DNA of 64,000 bases from Bacillota bacterium (GTDB lineage: Bacteria > Bacillota > Clostridia > Oscillospirales > Acutalibacteraceae), in assembly GCA_023412715.1 (NCBI GenBank), contig JAEZCC010000026.1, positions 1 to 64,000 of the forward strand. The letters are read 5' to 3'. This document shows, in pieces, positions 52,741 through 60,334 of the stretch (its first letter is position 1; each line of letters begins with the position of its first letter). The position numbers were made by a program, and so were the translations under genes. The notes below the pieces were generated by a model, which saw nothing but the letters and a program-made list of their open reading frames with translations, had not been told where the DNA came from and did not search any database.

Positions 52741-53502
52741 ATGAAAAGGACGGGAAAGAAGCGGAACAGGCTTTCCCTCGCGCTGATCCTCGCGGGCCTG
52801 CTCGTTCTGGCGGCCGTGGCCGTCCCGGAGGCGTACCGTTATCCCTGGGCGACGGTCTTCGGCGGCGGCCAGAGCGACTCGGCCCTGCCCGATCCCCCGC
52901 CGATTGTCTGGGACGGCGCGGCGGAAACCGCGTCGCAGGCCCCCGGCGTATCTTCCGCGCCCGGGCCCGCGTCTTCCGCCGCGGTTCTGCCGGGCAGCGA
53001 AGCGCCTCAGGAGGCGAAACCGGCCCGGTACGCCGAGCTGGGGATCATCAAGATCCCGAAGCTGGGCCTGTCGCAGCACATTCTGGAGGGCTCGCAGCAG
53101 CAGCTGCGCTACGGCGTGGGCCACGTGACCGGCACGGCCCTGCCGGGCGGCGGCGGGAACTGCGCCCTGGCCGGCCACAACACGACCTCGTTCCGCTACC
53201 TGAGCAAGCTTTCCGCGGGGGACAGCGTCATCCTGAAGGCAGGCGGCAGGGTTTTCACCTACACCGTGTTTAAAACCTTTACGGTCCTGCCCACGGACGT
53301 GTACGTCCTGAACCCCGTTGCGGACGAAAACGCCGCGCTGACGCTGATTACCTGCACGCCCTACCTGACCGGCACCCACCGGCTGATCGTGCGGGCCAGG
53401 CTGACAGACGTGGACGGGCGGCCCCCCTCCTCCGCCCCGCAGCCGGGGTTCGAGCCCGGCGCGGTGCCCGCGCAGTCAGGCCCGGCCGTTTTGTCGGGCT
53501 AA
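52741..53502 (+). CDS. class D sortase
   Basis: A 253-residue sortase. N-terminal signal-anchor helix (about residues 13-30), Pro/Ser linker, then the catalytic barrel from IIKIPKLGLS. The catalytic residues are His146 in LAGHNTTS, Cys205 in TLITCTP and an Arg in the following RLIVRAR. The GIIKIPKLG start and TLITCTP favour class D. It should cut LPXTG-type signals and join the protein to the wall, with the divergent LPKTG adhesin the nearest substrate. Ribosome site GGAGGGGAAGGAGG. Confidence 0.92.
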   Translation: MKRTGKKRNRLSLALILAGLLVLAAVAVPEAYRYPWATVFGGGQSDSALPDPPPIVWDGAAETASQAPGVSSAPGPASSAAVLPGSEAPQEAKPARYAELGIIKIPKLGLSQHILEGSQQQLRYGVGHVTGTALPGGGGNCALAGHNTTSFRYLSKLSAGDSVILKAGGRVFTYTVFKTFTVLPTDVYVLNPVADENAALTLITCTPYLTGTHRLIVRARLTDVDGRPPSSAPQPGFEPGAVPAQSGPAVLSG

Positions 53503-53696
53503 AAATAAGCCCGCCCCGGCGGGAGCGCGGGGGGCGCTTCCGGGTGTTTTGTCTGCGGGGGACAAGCGCGCGGCCTGCGCGCGGACGAAAAATCCGGCGA
53601 TTTTGCAAAAAAGCTCTTGCAAACCGGCGGAATCGGTCTTATACTGGATCTGGAAATAACAGGCAGATAATTGAAAAATGAATAAAAGGAAATAAA

Positions 53697-53782
53697 ACGA
53701 TACCGGCAAACCTGCCGAAAGACAGGGACGCAAAGCTATTGGGTCTAAGGTTCCTCACGGAATTATGATCGCCTGGCCGCCG
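53697..53782 (+). ncRNA. c-di-GMP-I (GEMM-I) riboswitch upstream of the CAP-domain gene
   Basis: Second class I c-di-GMP aptamer of the window. Conserved blocks in order: CCGGCAAACC, a P1b hairpin with GAAA tetraloop (CCTGCC GAAA GACAGG), GGGACGCAAAGC, TCTAAG with TATGA as the tetraloop-receptor pair, and closing strand GGCCGCC. About 30 bases later comes a textbook intrinsic terminator, so control is by premature termination. The CAP-domain protein is therefore a c-di-GMP target gene. Confidence 0.93.
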
Positions 53783-53813
53783 AAAGTATTTCATTATTTT
53801 TTATAAATAATGG

Positions 53814-53847
53814 GTTCTGTTCAGTGGTCTGAACAGAACTTTTTTTA
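53814..53847 (+). terminator. riboswitch-controlled intrinsic terminator
   Basis: GTTCTGTTCAG (53814-53824), TGGT loop, CTGAACAGAAC (53829-53839), then eight T with no interruption. Perfect 11-bp stem. Confidence 0.92.
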
Positions 53848-53908
53848 TTTCCTTTTCATTGCATCCCATGACGCACAGCTGATCCACAGCAGTCAAGGAG
53901 GAATGAAA

Positions 53909-54433
53909 ATGAAAAGAAAGTTTTTTGTCCTCACGGTTATTGCCGCTCTCGCCGCCCTGACGGTGGTTTCCGCGGCGCCTGCGGCGGCCGCGGGATGGGA
54001 AAGCGGCGTCGCGTCGCCTGCGGCGTCCGATGCGGCCCCGGCCGGCTTCTCCGCGCAGGCGTACCGGAACGAAACGCTCCGCCTCGTCAACCAGCAGCGC
54101 GCCGCCCGTTCGCTCAGGCCGCTGACCGCGGCCGCCCGGCTGAACAGCATGGCCGCCGTCCGCGCGCAGGAAGCTTCCTCCCGCTTCTCGCATATCAGGC
54201 CGAACGGCTCCACCCCCGCCTCGCTGTTCGCGCAGTACGGCGTTTCCTACTCCCGCGCAGGCGAAAACCTTGCCCGCGGCTATGAGTCCCCGGCCGCCCT
54301 CGTCTCGGCGTGGATGCTTTCTCCGGAGCACCGGAGCAATATCCTGAATGCCGGCTTTACCTGCACCGGCATCGGGGTCTATCAGACTTCCGGCGGAAAG
54401 GTTTACTGCGCGCAGCTCTTTTCCCGTCCCTGA
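53909..54433 (+). CDS. secreted CAP-domain (SCP/PR1-like) protein
   Basis: A 174-residue exported protein: signal peptide (about residues 1-27, ending AAAAG), then a CAP domain (about 45-170) like YkwD. The CAP cavity residues are visible in SHIRPNG, AGENLARG and LSPEHRSNIL. Bacterial CAP proteins are found in the envelope and at biofilm or spore surfaces; their activity is mostly unknown. The ATG at 53909 is 8 bases from AAGGAGG; the ATG at 53903 is too close. Its expression is under the c-di-GMP riboswitch. Confidence 0.92.
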   Translation: MKRKFFVLTVIAALAALTVVSAAPAAAAGWESGVASPAASDAAPAGFSAQAYRNETLRLVNQQRAARSLRPLTAAARLNSMAAVRAQEASSRFSHIRPNGSTPASLFAQYGVSYSRAGENLARGYESPAALVSAWMLSPEHRSNILNAGFTCTGIGVYQTSGGKVYCAQLFSRP

Positions 54434-54510
54434 TTCGATTCGCATCGCGGCAGCGTTCCGTGGAACGGAATATGGCCCGCCGCCCGCTCCTGTTTTGCCC
54501 TTTTACAATG

Positions 54511-54535
54511 AAAAAGACCCGGCTTTCGCCGGATC
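54511..54535 (-). terminator. terminator of the 54590 membrane-protein gene
   Basis: On the minus strand, ATCCGGC, GAAA loop and GCCGGGT are followed by CTTTTT. It ends transcription leaving the 54590-55009 gene. Confidence 0.65.
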
Positions 54536-54589
54536 CATTCGACAGACTTCGGCCGTCGGGAAACCGGCGGCTGTTTTGTCATAAGCAGG

Positions 54590-55009
54590 CTATGATTCCT
54601 CCGGCTTTTTCGGGCGGTATTTCCAGTCCCCCATTGCGCGGAGGATCACGGCCAGGAAGAACACGCCGCAAAAAAGCCACTTCAGCCACAGCGGCCCCGG
54701 GATCAGCAGGATGACCAGGAAAACGGGCAGGAAGAGGAAGAAAACCCGCCCGGTAAACCGGTAAACGCGGTAAAAAGGGCTGTTCCCGGGTCGTATGGGA
54801 AGATAGTCCCGTTCCAGAACGCCCGCCGAGTGAATTTCACTGATTACAAACCAGAGCCAGACAAGAACGGTTTTGATTTGCCAGAGGGTTTCGGGAAGAG
54901 ACCAGGCGGTCACCATCAGCACCAGAGAGACGACCAGGTAAAAGCGCTCGGCAAACGGGAATAAAAGGCGCACCAGCCTGTTCCGGGATTCCTCAAGAAA
55001 GTTCATCAT
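54590..55009 (-). CDS. small polytopic membrane protein of unknown function
   Basis: About 139 residues with three or four membrane helices (FYLVVSLVLMVTAW, IKTVLVWLWFVISEI, VFFLFLPVFLVILLI, KWLFCGVFFLAVILRAM) and a charged C-terminal tail. I do not recognise a family. The start is uncertain: the frame is open upstream to 55387 and the ribosome site at 55009 is weak, but the upstream part is Arg-rich and looks non-coding. It is separated by about 200 bases, with no other feature seen, from the pgmB gene. Confidence 0.65.
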   Translation of the reverse strand: MMNFLEESRNRLVRLLFPFAERFYLVVSLVLMVTAWSLPETLWQIKTVLVWLWFVISEIHSAGVLERDYLPIRPGNSPFYRVYRFTGRVFFLFLPVFLVILLIPGPLWLKWLFCGVFFLAVILRAMGDWKYRPKKPEES

Positions 55010-55209
55010 GTCGATTCGTACGCCCCCGCCGGAAACGGCGACCGGGAGACACTGGCGGCATGAGGCCGTCCGCCCGGAAGCCCGTCTTGAAATGCGCGAA
55101 AGGGCCGTTCGGGCCATCCCGGTTTTTTCCCTTTCCGCATCGTCATCATACTGCGTTTTTTTCTTTCTGTCAATCATCCGGCGGTTCGCTGCCCGGCCTG
55201 CCCTCCGGC

Positions 55210-55884
55210 TCAGGCGCCCGACGCGCCGCGATCCATAGCAAAATAACGGCCCGGCTCGAAGGACGAAAGGCCGGGGTAGACCGCGTCGGCGCTTTTCAGG
55301 ATTTTCGGGTCGCCGATCCCGACGGCCAGCATCCCGGCGCGCTTTGCGGCCGTCAGCCCGCTTTCCGAATCTTCGAATACGGCGCATTCCTGCGGTTTCA
55401 TGCCGAGCGCGGCCGCACCGAGCAGAAAGACCTGCGGGTCCGGCTTTGCCCGCACCGCCTCGTTGCCGTCGACGACGGCGTCGAACAGGGGGCGGATGCC
55501 GGTGACCTTCAGGACGAGCGGCGCGTTCCTGCTGGCGGAGCCGAGCGCCGTTCCGACGCCGGCCTCCCGGAGGGACCGCAGCAGCGCGGCCGCCCCGTCG
55601 AGCAGATCCGAAGCGTCCATGCGGCTGACCAGCTGCACATAGCGGTCGTTTTTCCAGGCCGCCATCCGCTCTTTTTCCAGATCGGAAAAGCGGCCCTCCA
55701 GCCCGCCCGCGCGCAGCAGCAGTTCAAGCGACTGCATGCGCGAAACGCCCTTGAGCTGCTCGTTCTGCTCCGGCGTGAAGCGAAAGCCCAGCTTTTCCGC
55801 AAGCTCCTTCCACGCAAGGTAGTGGAACCTGGCCGTGTCCACAAGGACGCCGTCCAGGTCGAAAATGGCGCCCCGGTATTTCAT
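55210..55884 (-). CDS. pgmB: beta-phosphoglucomutase
   Basis: A 224-residue HAD-superfamily enzyme that converts beta-glucose 1-phosphate to glucose 6-phosphate. The phosphorylation loop AIFDLDGVLVDT holds the nucleophile Asp9 and acid/base Asp11. Other HAD motifs are SASRNAP (Ser, motif 2), KPDPQVF (Lys, motif 3) and FEDSESGLTAA (motif 4). It overlaps the GH65 phosphorylase stop by 4 bases (ATGA), so the two products work in sequence. Last gene of the alpha-glucoside operon. Confidence 0.94.
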   Translation of the reverse strand: MKYRGAIFDLDGVLVDTARFHYLAWKELAEKLGFRFTPEQNEQLKGVSRMQSLELLLRAGGLEGRFSDLEKERMAAWKNDRYVQLVSRMDASDLLDGAAALLRSLREAGVGTALGSASRNAPLVLKVTGIRPLFDAVVDGNEAVRAKPDPQVFLLGAAALGMKPQECAVFEDSESGLTAAKRAGMLAVGIGDPKILKSADAVYPGLSSFEPGRYFAMDRGASGA

Positions 55885-58187
55885 TCCTCCGCGCCCCATT
55901 TCTCCAGCGGGACGAAAAGGCGGTCTTTGAGCAGGTGGGCTTTGCCGTACAGGAAGATCCGCGTCTGCGCGCCGGAAAGAAGGACGATCTCGGCGCCTTT
56001 GCCGTTTACGGAAACATGCAGCAGGCCGCCGCCGTCGCGCAGCTTGAAATCGTAGGCCCGCCACTGCCGCGGAATGGCGGGGGCCAGGTGCAGGCCGTCC
56101 TCCTTGATGCGCAGGCCGGCGAAGCCGAAGACGATGGCGAGGTAGACCCCGCCCATGTTGGCGGTGTGGATGCCGTCTTTCGTGTTGCCGTGCGTGTCCT
56201 CCAGGTCCATTTCGGCGGAGTCGCCGAAGTAGTCGAACGCTTTTTCTGCCATGCCGAAGCGCGACGCCATGATGCAGAAGATGCAGGAGGAAAGCGAGGA
56301 GTCGTGCGTGGTGATCTGCTCGTAGTAGCGGAAGGAGTTCCGCATGGTCGAAAGCTTCTGTTCGTCTTCCAGAATGCAGTGCGCCAGCACGGTGTCCGCC
56401 TGCTTGCAGACCTGGTGCCGGTACAGGTAAAGCGGGTGGTAGTGGAGCAGCAGCGGGAAGTTTTCCGGCGGGGTGCCGGCGAGATCCCATTTTTTCTTGG
56501 TCAGGAACGAATCGTCCTGGGGGGAGATGTCCAGCTTTTCGTCATAGGGGAGGTACATTTTCTCCGCAGCCTCCCGGAAGGCCGCGACCTCCGTCTCCTC
56601 CAGGCCTATCTTCGACGCCGCCGGGGCAAGAAGGCCCCCGCGCTTCAGCAGATCGTAAAATCTGGCCGCCCAGCGCAGGTTGTGCCGGGCGATGGCGTTC
56701 GTGTAATAGTTGTTGTTCACAAGGCAGGTGTATTCGTCCGGGCCGGTCACGCAGCAGATCTGGAACCGCCCGCCGTGGTAGTTGCCCACGTCCAGCCAGA
56801 GGCGCGCGGTCTCGAACAGAATCTCCGCGCCGCACGACGCGATGAACCCGAGGTCCCCGGTCACGAGGTAATAGTTCACGACGGAGTAGGCGATGTCGCC
56901 GTTGATGTGGTACTGCGCGCTTCCGGAGGGGAAGTAGCCGGAGCATTCCTTTCCCATAATCGTGCGCCAGGGGTACAGGGCGCCCTTTTTATGCCCCAGG
57001 ATGCGGGCGTTCTCCCGCGCGGCATCCAGCGTGGCGTAGCGGTAGGCGATCAGGTTTTTCGCAATCTCCGGCCGGGTCAGCAGAAAATAGGGCTCTATGT
57101 ACATTTCCGTGTCCCAGAAATAGTGCCCCTCGTACCCTTCGCCGGAAAGGCCCTTCGCCGCGATGTTGGCGTGCGGATCCTTCCCGACGGACTGGATCAG
57201 CTGGTACAGGCCGTAGTTGATGGCAAGGCTGAGCCTGTCGTCGCCCTGCAGGCCCACGGCGCCGGTTTCCCAGAAATCGTCGAGGTATTCCTCCTGCAGG
57301 CGGTACCATTCGGAAAGCGGCCGTCCTTCGGCCTGCTCCATCGCGGCGAGCGCGGCGGCGCGGCAGTCGTCCGGGCGGCGGATCGAGTCGCAGAAAACGG
57401 CGTATTTGGTCAGCGTCACGGTTTCGCCCGGGAGGACGGAGACCTCGAATTCCTCAGACGCCGAGCCTCCCCGGACGGACCGCCGGGCTTCGGCCGGCTT
57501 CGACAGAAAATTCTTCACCGCGCTTGTCACCGAAAGGCCGGACTTCGACGTGTGCGCCGTGACGACCGAGCAGCCGCCGGGGGAAAAGACGGCCTCCTCC
57601 GGCGTGAGGTAGCGGGCCGGCTCGCTGGCGACGCGCGGGTCGTCCGGCTCGCTGTGGTTCATCACGCCGCCGATGTGGGAGGAGCGGAAGCGCAGCCGAC
57701 CGCTGAAATCGACCGACCGCACGCGGTACTCTATGGTGAAAAGCGGCGGCAGCGCGAACGACGCCATCCGCACGATCTCAATCTCGACCTCGCCGCCTTC
57801 GGGCGAACGCCAGCGGCAGCAGCGCGCGGTGACGCCTTTTTTCATGTCGAGGCTGCGCGAGCTTTTGAGGACCTGCCCGCGGAACATGCTGAACGGCTCG
57901 CCGCCGAGAGAGAGTTCGATCCCCTGCGTGTCGGCCACGTTCAGCATGGTCTGTTTTTCCTGCGTCAGGCCGCAGAGGTTTTCCGCCTGCTTCATCTCGG
58001 TCAAATCGTAAAACCCGTTGATGTACTGGCCGCGCACCGACCGGTAGCCGGCGGGGTAGCCTTCTTCAAAACAGGAGCGCACGCCAAGGTACCCGTTCGC
58101 GTTGTGGAACAGCGTCTCGCCCAGCAGAAGGCTGTCGTTCTCCAGGCTGAAATCTTCCGCCCGGTAGACCATGTTTTCTTGCTTCAT
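55881..58187 (-). CDS. GH65 inverting disaccharide phosphorylase
   Basis: A 768-residue GH65 enzyme. Phosphorolysis of an alpha-glucoside (maltose, kojibiose, nigerose or trehalose) releases beta-glucose 1-phosphate for the coupled PgmB. N-terminal beta-sandwich (LLLGETLFHNANGYLGVRS) and central alpha/alpha barrel with HYFWDTEMYIEPY; catalytic acid Glu485 in TGPDEYT. The phosphate-binding HHD/HDS region appears as TTHDSSLS. Which disaccharide is used cannot be assigned from sequence alone. The ATG at 58187 follows AAGGAG and is 2 bases after the permease stop. Confidence 0.93.
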   Translation of the reverse strand: MKQENMVYRAEDFSLENDSLLLGETLFHNANGYLGVRSCFEEGYPAGYRSVRGQYINGFYDLTEMKQAENLCGLTQEKQTMLNVADTQGIELSLGGEPFSMFRGQVLKSSRSLDMKKGVTARCCRWRSPEGGEVEIEIVRMASFALPPLFTIEYRVRSVDFSGRLRFRSSHIGGVMNHSEPDDPRVASEPARYLTPEEAVFSPGGCSVVTAHTSKSGLSVTSAVKNFLSKPAEARRSVRGGSASEEFEVSVLPGETVTLTKYAVFCDSIRRPDDCRAAALAAMEQAEGRPLSEWYRLQEEYLDDFWETGAVGLQGDDRLSLAINYGLYQLIQSVGKDPHANIAAKGLSGEGYEGHYFWDTEMYIEPYFLLTRPEIAKNLIAYRYATLDAARENARILGHKKGALYPWRTIMGKECSGYFPSGSAQYHINGDIAYSVVNYYLVTGDLGFIASCGAEILFETARLWLDVGNYHGGRFQICCVTGPDEYTCLVNNNYYTNAIARHNLRWAARFYDLLKRGGLLAPAASKIGLEETEVAAFREAAEKMYLPYDEKLDISPQDDSFLTKKKWDLAGTPPENFPLLLHYHPLYLYRHQVCKQADTVLAHCILEDEQKLSTMRNSFRYYEQITTHDSSLSSCIFCIMASRFGMAEKAFDYFGDSAEMDLEDTHGNTKDGIHTANMGGVYLAIVFGFAGLRIKEDGLHLAPAIPRQWRAYDFKLRDGGGLLHVSVNGKGAEIVLLSGAQTRIFLYGKAHLLKDRLFVPLEKWGAEE

Positions 58188-58189
58188 AA

Positions 58190-59011
58190 TTACTCCTTGA
58201 CCGCCCCCGAAACAAGACCGGAAACGATTCTTTTTTGAAAGATGAGTACAATGACGATGGTTGGGACCGTTACGATGACGGTTGCCGCGGAAACCTCCCC
58301 CCACAGAATCTGGAACTGCGTGCGCAGGAACGAGATGGCGACGGGCACCGTCTGCATGGGGATCTCCGTGTTCAGCGTCGCGGTCAGCAGGTATTCGTTC
58401 CACGCGGCGATGAACGTGATGATGGCCGTCGTGAACACGCCCGGCGCCGCCAGCGGGAAGACGATGCTCCACAGGGTGCGGAACGGCGTGGCGCCGTCTA
58501 TTTTGGCGGATTCCTCAATGGAAATTGGGATGTTCCCGAAATGGGCCACCATAATCCACACGGCCATCGGGATGGTGATGGTGGAGTAGGGAAGCACGAT
58601 GAAATAGGTGTTCGTCCAGTGGAGCGCGGTGTAAAGGTTGAAAACGGGGCCGACGATAATCATCTGCGGGAACATGGAGATGACGAGAATCAGCCCCAGC
58701 AGAAAGTTTTTGAAGCGGAAGTGGAAGCGCGAGATGGCGTAGGCCGCGAGCGTCGCGACGACAATGACGTACAGCGTGGTGACAGAGGAGACGATCAGGC
58801 TGTTTTTAATGGAGCTCAGGATGTTTTTGCCGGTCAGGACCGCGCTGTAGTTCTGCAGGGTCGGCGTCTTGCTGAAGATGCGGAAGGCGTTCTGGCCGAA
58901 AATGTCCGCCGACGGCTTCAGCGACGTCACGAGGATCCAGAAAAACGGGAAGAGGATGACGATGAGAAAAACAGCGGTGACGAGGTAGAAGAGCCAGTTC
59001 GTTTTTTTCAT
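58190..59011 (-). CDS. ABC alpha-glucoside importer, permease 2 (MalG type)
   Basis: A 273-residue MalG-like permease with six membrane segments and EAA loop IEESAKIDGATPFRTL. It partners the 59024 permease and lies between it and the phosphorylase gene, with gaps of only 12 and 2 bases. No ATPase gene in the operon. Confidence 0.93.
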   Translation of the reverse strand: MKKTNWLFYLVTAVFLIVILFPFFWILVTSLKPSADIFGQNAFRIFSKTPTLQNYSAVLTGKNILSSIKNSLIVSSVTTLYVIVVATLAAYAISRFHFRFKNFLLGLILVISMFPQMIIVGPVFNLYTALHWTNTYFIVLPYSTITIPMAVWIMVAHFGNIPISIEESAKIDGATPFRTLWSIVFPLAAPGVFTTAIITFIAAWNEYLLTATLNTEIPMQTVPVAISFLRTQFQILWGEVSAATVIVTVPTIVIVLIFQKRIVSGLVSGAVKE

Positions 59012-59023
59012 GGTTTCCCCCTC

Positions 59024-60247
59024 CTAATTGTCCGCCGTCATGACGTTGGCGCCGAGGGCCTTGACGAACAGGACCGCAATGAGCAGCACGCAGGCGAACA
59101 TGAACATGACGATGACGGAGCCGTACCCGAAATTCGTCTGTGAGAACATGGTCTTGTATGCATAGACGGAGAGCGTCTCGGTCGAGCCGCCGGGGCCGCC
59201 GCCGGTCAGGACGGCAATCAGGTCGTAGACGCGGAAGGCGTCGAGCGTGCGGAACAGCACCGCCACCAGAATGGAGGGCTTGAGAAGCGGGAGCGTGATG
59301 CGGAAAAAGGTCTGCAGCCTGCCCGCGCCGTCGATGGCGCTGCTTTCATACAGCCCCTTGTCGATAACCTGCAGCCCGGCGAGCAGCAGCAGCGCCATGT
59401 AGGGCGTCGTCTTCCACACGTCGGTCAGGATGGCGGCCGACATGGCCCCGCTGCCCGAAAGCAGCATCGACTCGGAGGAGGGGATCAGCCCGAGCTGCGC
59501 GAAAATGTGGGAGATGATGCCGCTTGAACCGTCGTACAGGTAGCTCCAGATCAGCGCGGAAACCGCGGTCGGAATGGCCCAGGGCACCAGCGCGCCCGCG
59601 CGGATCAGCCCGATGCCGCGGACGGCCTTGTTCATGATGAGGGCCAGCCCGAGCCCGAGGATGAACTCGATGAAGACCGAGACCAGCGTGAAATAGACGG
59701 TGTGCCACAGCGCGGCAAACAGCCGGCCGTCGTCCGCAATCTTGCCGTACCCGGCAAAGCCGATGAAGTTGGACGGCGCGATGCACTTGTTCAGCTCCTG
59801 GAAAATCTTCGGCAGGGAGTCGGCGTTGGAGTAGTCCGGGTTCGGGTGGTTCCGGTACAGGGCCTCCACTTCCGTCTGCAGGCTCTTTGTGGCCCCGGCG
59901 ACCTCCTGGCCCTGCTTCGCCGAGATTTTGCCGTCCGGCAGGGAAGCGAACTCCTTCGCGTAGGCGTCCGCGTCGCCGACGGCCTTCGCGAAATCCGCCG
60001 AGGCGTCCTTCGCCGCGACGTCGGCGTCCTGCGTCAGGAACAGCCTGACGTACTTGCTGTTCTCACGGAACTGCCTGGAGGAAAAGGAGCTGGAAAAGCT
60101 GAGCGACGATTTCTGGATGTTGTTGAGCTGAAAGTCGAAGAATGTATAGGAAAACGAGGTCAGAATCGGCCATATGGAGAAGACTGCGACAATCAGCAGG
60201 AGCGGGACGAGGAAAAGGAACTGCCTGAAAGTCATTTTATTTTTCAA
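59024..60247 (-). CDS. ABC alpha-glucoside importer, permease 1 (MalF type) with large outside loop
   Basis: A 407-residue MalF-like permease. The usual six-helix core and EAA loop YESSAIDGAGRLQTFF are present. About 110 extra residues lie between membrane helices 1 and 2 (about residues 40-160, Ser-, Asp- and Ala-rich, helical), where the other two MalF-type permeases in this window (303 and 318 residues) have almost none. This recalls the P2-loop domain of Escherichia coli MalF, which contacts the binding protein, though from a different position in the chain. Confidence 0.9.
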   Translation of the reverse strand: MKNKMTFRQFLFLVPLLLIVAVFSIWPILTSFSYTFFDFQLNNIQKSSLSFSSSFSSRQFRENSKYVRLFLTQDADVAAKDASADFAKAVGDADAYAKEFASLPDGKISAKQGQEVAGATKSLQTEVEALYRNHPNPDYSNADSLPKIFQELNKCIAPSNFIGFAGYGKIADDGRLFAALWHTVYFTLVSVFIEFILGLGLALIMNKAVRGIGLIRAGALVPWAIPTAVSALIWSYLYDGSSGIISHIFAQLGLIPSSESMLLSGSGAMSAAILTDVWKTTPYMALLLLAGLQVIDKGLYESSAIDGAGRLQTFFRITLPLLKPSILVAVLFRTLDAFRVYDLIAVLTGGGPGGSTETLSVYAYKTMFSQTNFGYGSVIVMFMFACVLLIAVLFVKALGANVMTADN

Positions 60248-60288
60248 TCGGATCCCCCCAGAGTCAAACCGGCGGCTCGACGAAATAC

Positions 60289-60319
60289 AGGGCGTGCATC
60301 GATCCCCGGTGCACGCCCT
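60289..60319. terminator. stem-loop between binding-protein and permease genes
   Basis: AGGGCGTGCA (60289-60298) pairs perfectly with TGCACGCCCT (60310-60319). It lies in the 87-base gap after the minus-strand binding-protein gene. Same position in the operon as the hairpins at 7091 and 32218. Confidence 0.65.
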
Positions 60320-60334
60320 CTTTTTACGCCGTCC

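Larger units (their letters stand above)
53503..53908 (+). promoter_or_regulatory. promoter and riboswitch leader of the CAP gene
   Basis: A 406-base gap. Promoter TTGCAA (53617-53622), 17 bases, TATACT (53640-53645). The c-di-GMP-I aptamer follows at 53697, then an AT hairpin ATTATTT/AAATAAT (53793-53811), a strong terminator (53814-53847) and the AAGGAGG ribosome site (53895-53901). Confidence 0.75.
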
